Assembly (NCBI RefSeq): GCF_902459505.1
Contig: NC_047100.1
Location: 36,952,469-37,016,468 of the forward strand
Source of the DNA: Geotrypetes seraphini
Lineage: Eukaryota; Chordata; Amphibia; Gymnophiona; Dermophiidae
Direction: 5' to 3'
Length of the DNA: 64,000 nucleotides
How positions within the stretch are numbered: position 1 is the first letter of the stretch; each line of letters starts with the position of its first letter. The notes beneath the pieces were generated by a model. The model was not told the origin of the DNA. It searched no databases and worked only from the letters and a program-made list of their open reading frames with translations. A program made the translations under genes and the position numbers. This document shows, piece by piece, positions 63,540 through 64,000 of the stretch.

Positions 63540-64000
63540 ATAACTAAGAATATTTTGGATAGGTTGACAACCCAGCCCAGCCACTGCAGGAACTCCACCT
63601 CCCGAGCCATGACCAGGGTGCTCTCCTGGAACGACTTTGCTCGAATCAGCCAGTCGTCCAGGTAAGGATGAACTAGAATGCCCTCTTTGCGCAATGCTAC
63701 CGCTACAACCATCATAACCATGGAGCTGTGGCCAGACCAAAGGGAAGCGCACAGAACTGAAAGTGCTGACCCAAGATCGCAAAGGAAGCGCTGATGGGAG
63801 GCCCTGAGAAGTCAAATACTCCCCCAGCCTGAAACGCCAGAATGACAGACCGTAGTGTCTCCATATGAAAGGATGGAACTTTGAGAGCCCTGTTGACCCC
63901 TTTCAAATCTAAGATGGGTCGAAAGATCCCCTCTTTCTTGGGCACAACAAAGTAAATTGAGTATCTGCCGGTGCAACACTCCTGAGGGGGTACTGGAACC
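63540..64000 (-). mobile_element. DIRS-type element fragment (reverse transcriptase part)
   Basis: A fossil fragment of a second DIRS-family element. The minus strand shows RT-region similarity to 32387-38248 (for example [12 protein letters not shown] and [12 protein letters not shown]). It is broken in several places, looks older than the intron 7 copy, and continues beyond the window edge. Confidence 0.8.

Overview
The window is vertebrate nuclear DNA dominated by transposable elements. It carries two recognisable host genes arranged head to head: SPCS1 (signal peptidase complex subunit 1, minus strand, four coding exons, 8523-17644) and GLT8D1 (glycosyltransferase 8 domain containing 1, plus strand, nine coding exons, 24465-62317). 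A CpG-rich stretch (about 17500-18240) lies between them and is the likely shared promoter. As I recall, human SPCS1 and GLT8D1 are also divergent neighbours. All exons were assembled by eye from consensus splice sites, reading phase and conserved protein sequence: SPCS1 gives 100 aa and GLT8D1 gives 372 aa, both close to the human lengths. The mix of DIRS, L1-type, CR1-type, hAT and Harbinger-like elements in swollen introns fits an amphibian; a caecilian is my best guess, but that is inference.

Layout. 1-8390 is intergenic, downstream of SPCS1. It holds a minisatellite, a nearly complete CR1-type LINE (about 1730-4757), purine-rich low-complexity DNA and two abutting hAT MITEs. SPCS1 intron 3 contains a 1.96 kb palindromic hAT element ending 27 bp from exon 3. 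Intron 1 contains a roughly 4.6 kb array of a 55-bp minisatellite interrupted by a LINE. 18231-24423 (upstream or first-intron sequence of GLT8D1) holds three tandem hAT copies with nested Harbinger-like and Tigger-like insertions, a foldback repeat, more hAT MITEs and a truncated L1. The GLT8D1 introns hold a hAT with a tRNA-type SINE inside it (intron 2), a whole-looking DIRS retroelement (intron 7), a hammerhead-ribozyme-like motif (intron 7) and a 20.3 kb nest of three L1-type LINEs (intron 8). In that nest an older minus-strand L1 was entered separately by a minus-strand and a plus-strand L1, and both of the younger copies keep intact ORF1 and ORF2. The window ends in an antisense CR1 tail and a fragment of a second DIRS element.

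The two host genes serve the secretory pathway: SPCS1 in the ER signal peptidase complex, GLT8D1 as a Golgi-type type II glycosyltransferase-like protein. Everything else appears to be mobile or repetitive DNA. Several insertions leave exact target-site duplications and natural empty sites, so an order of events can be read from the sequence alone.
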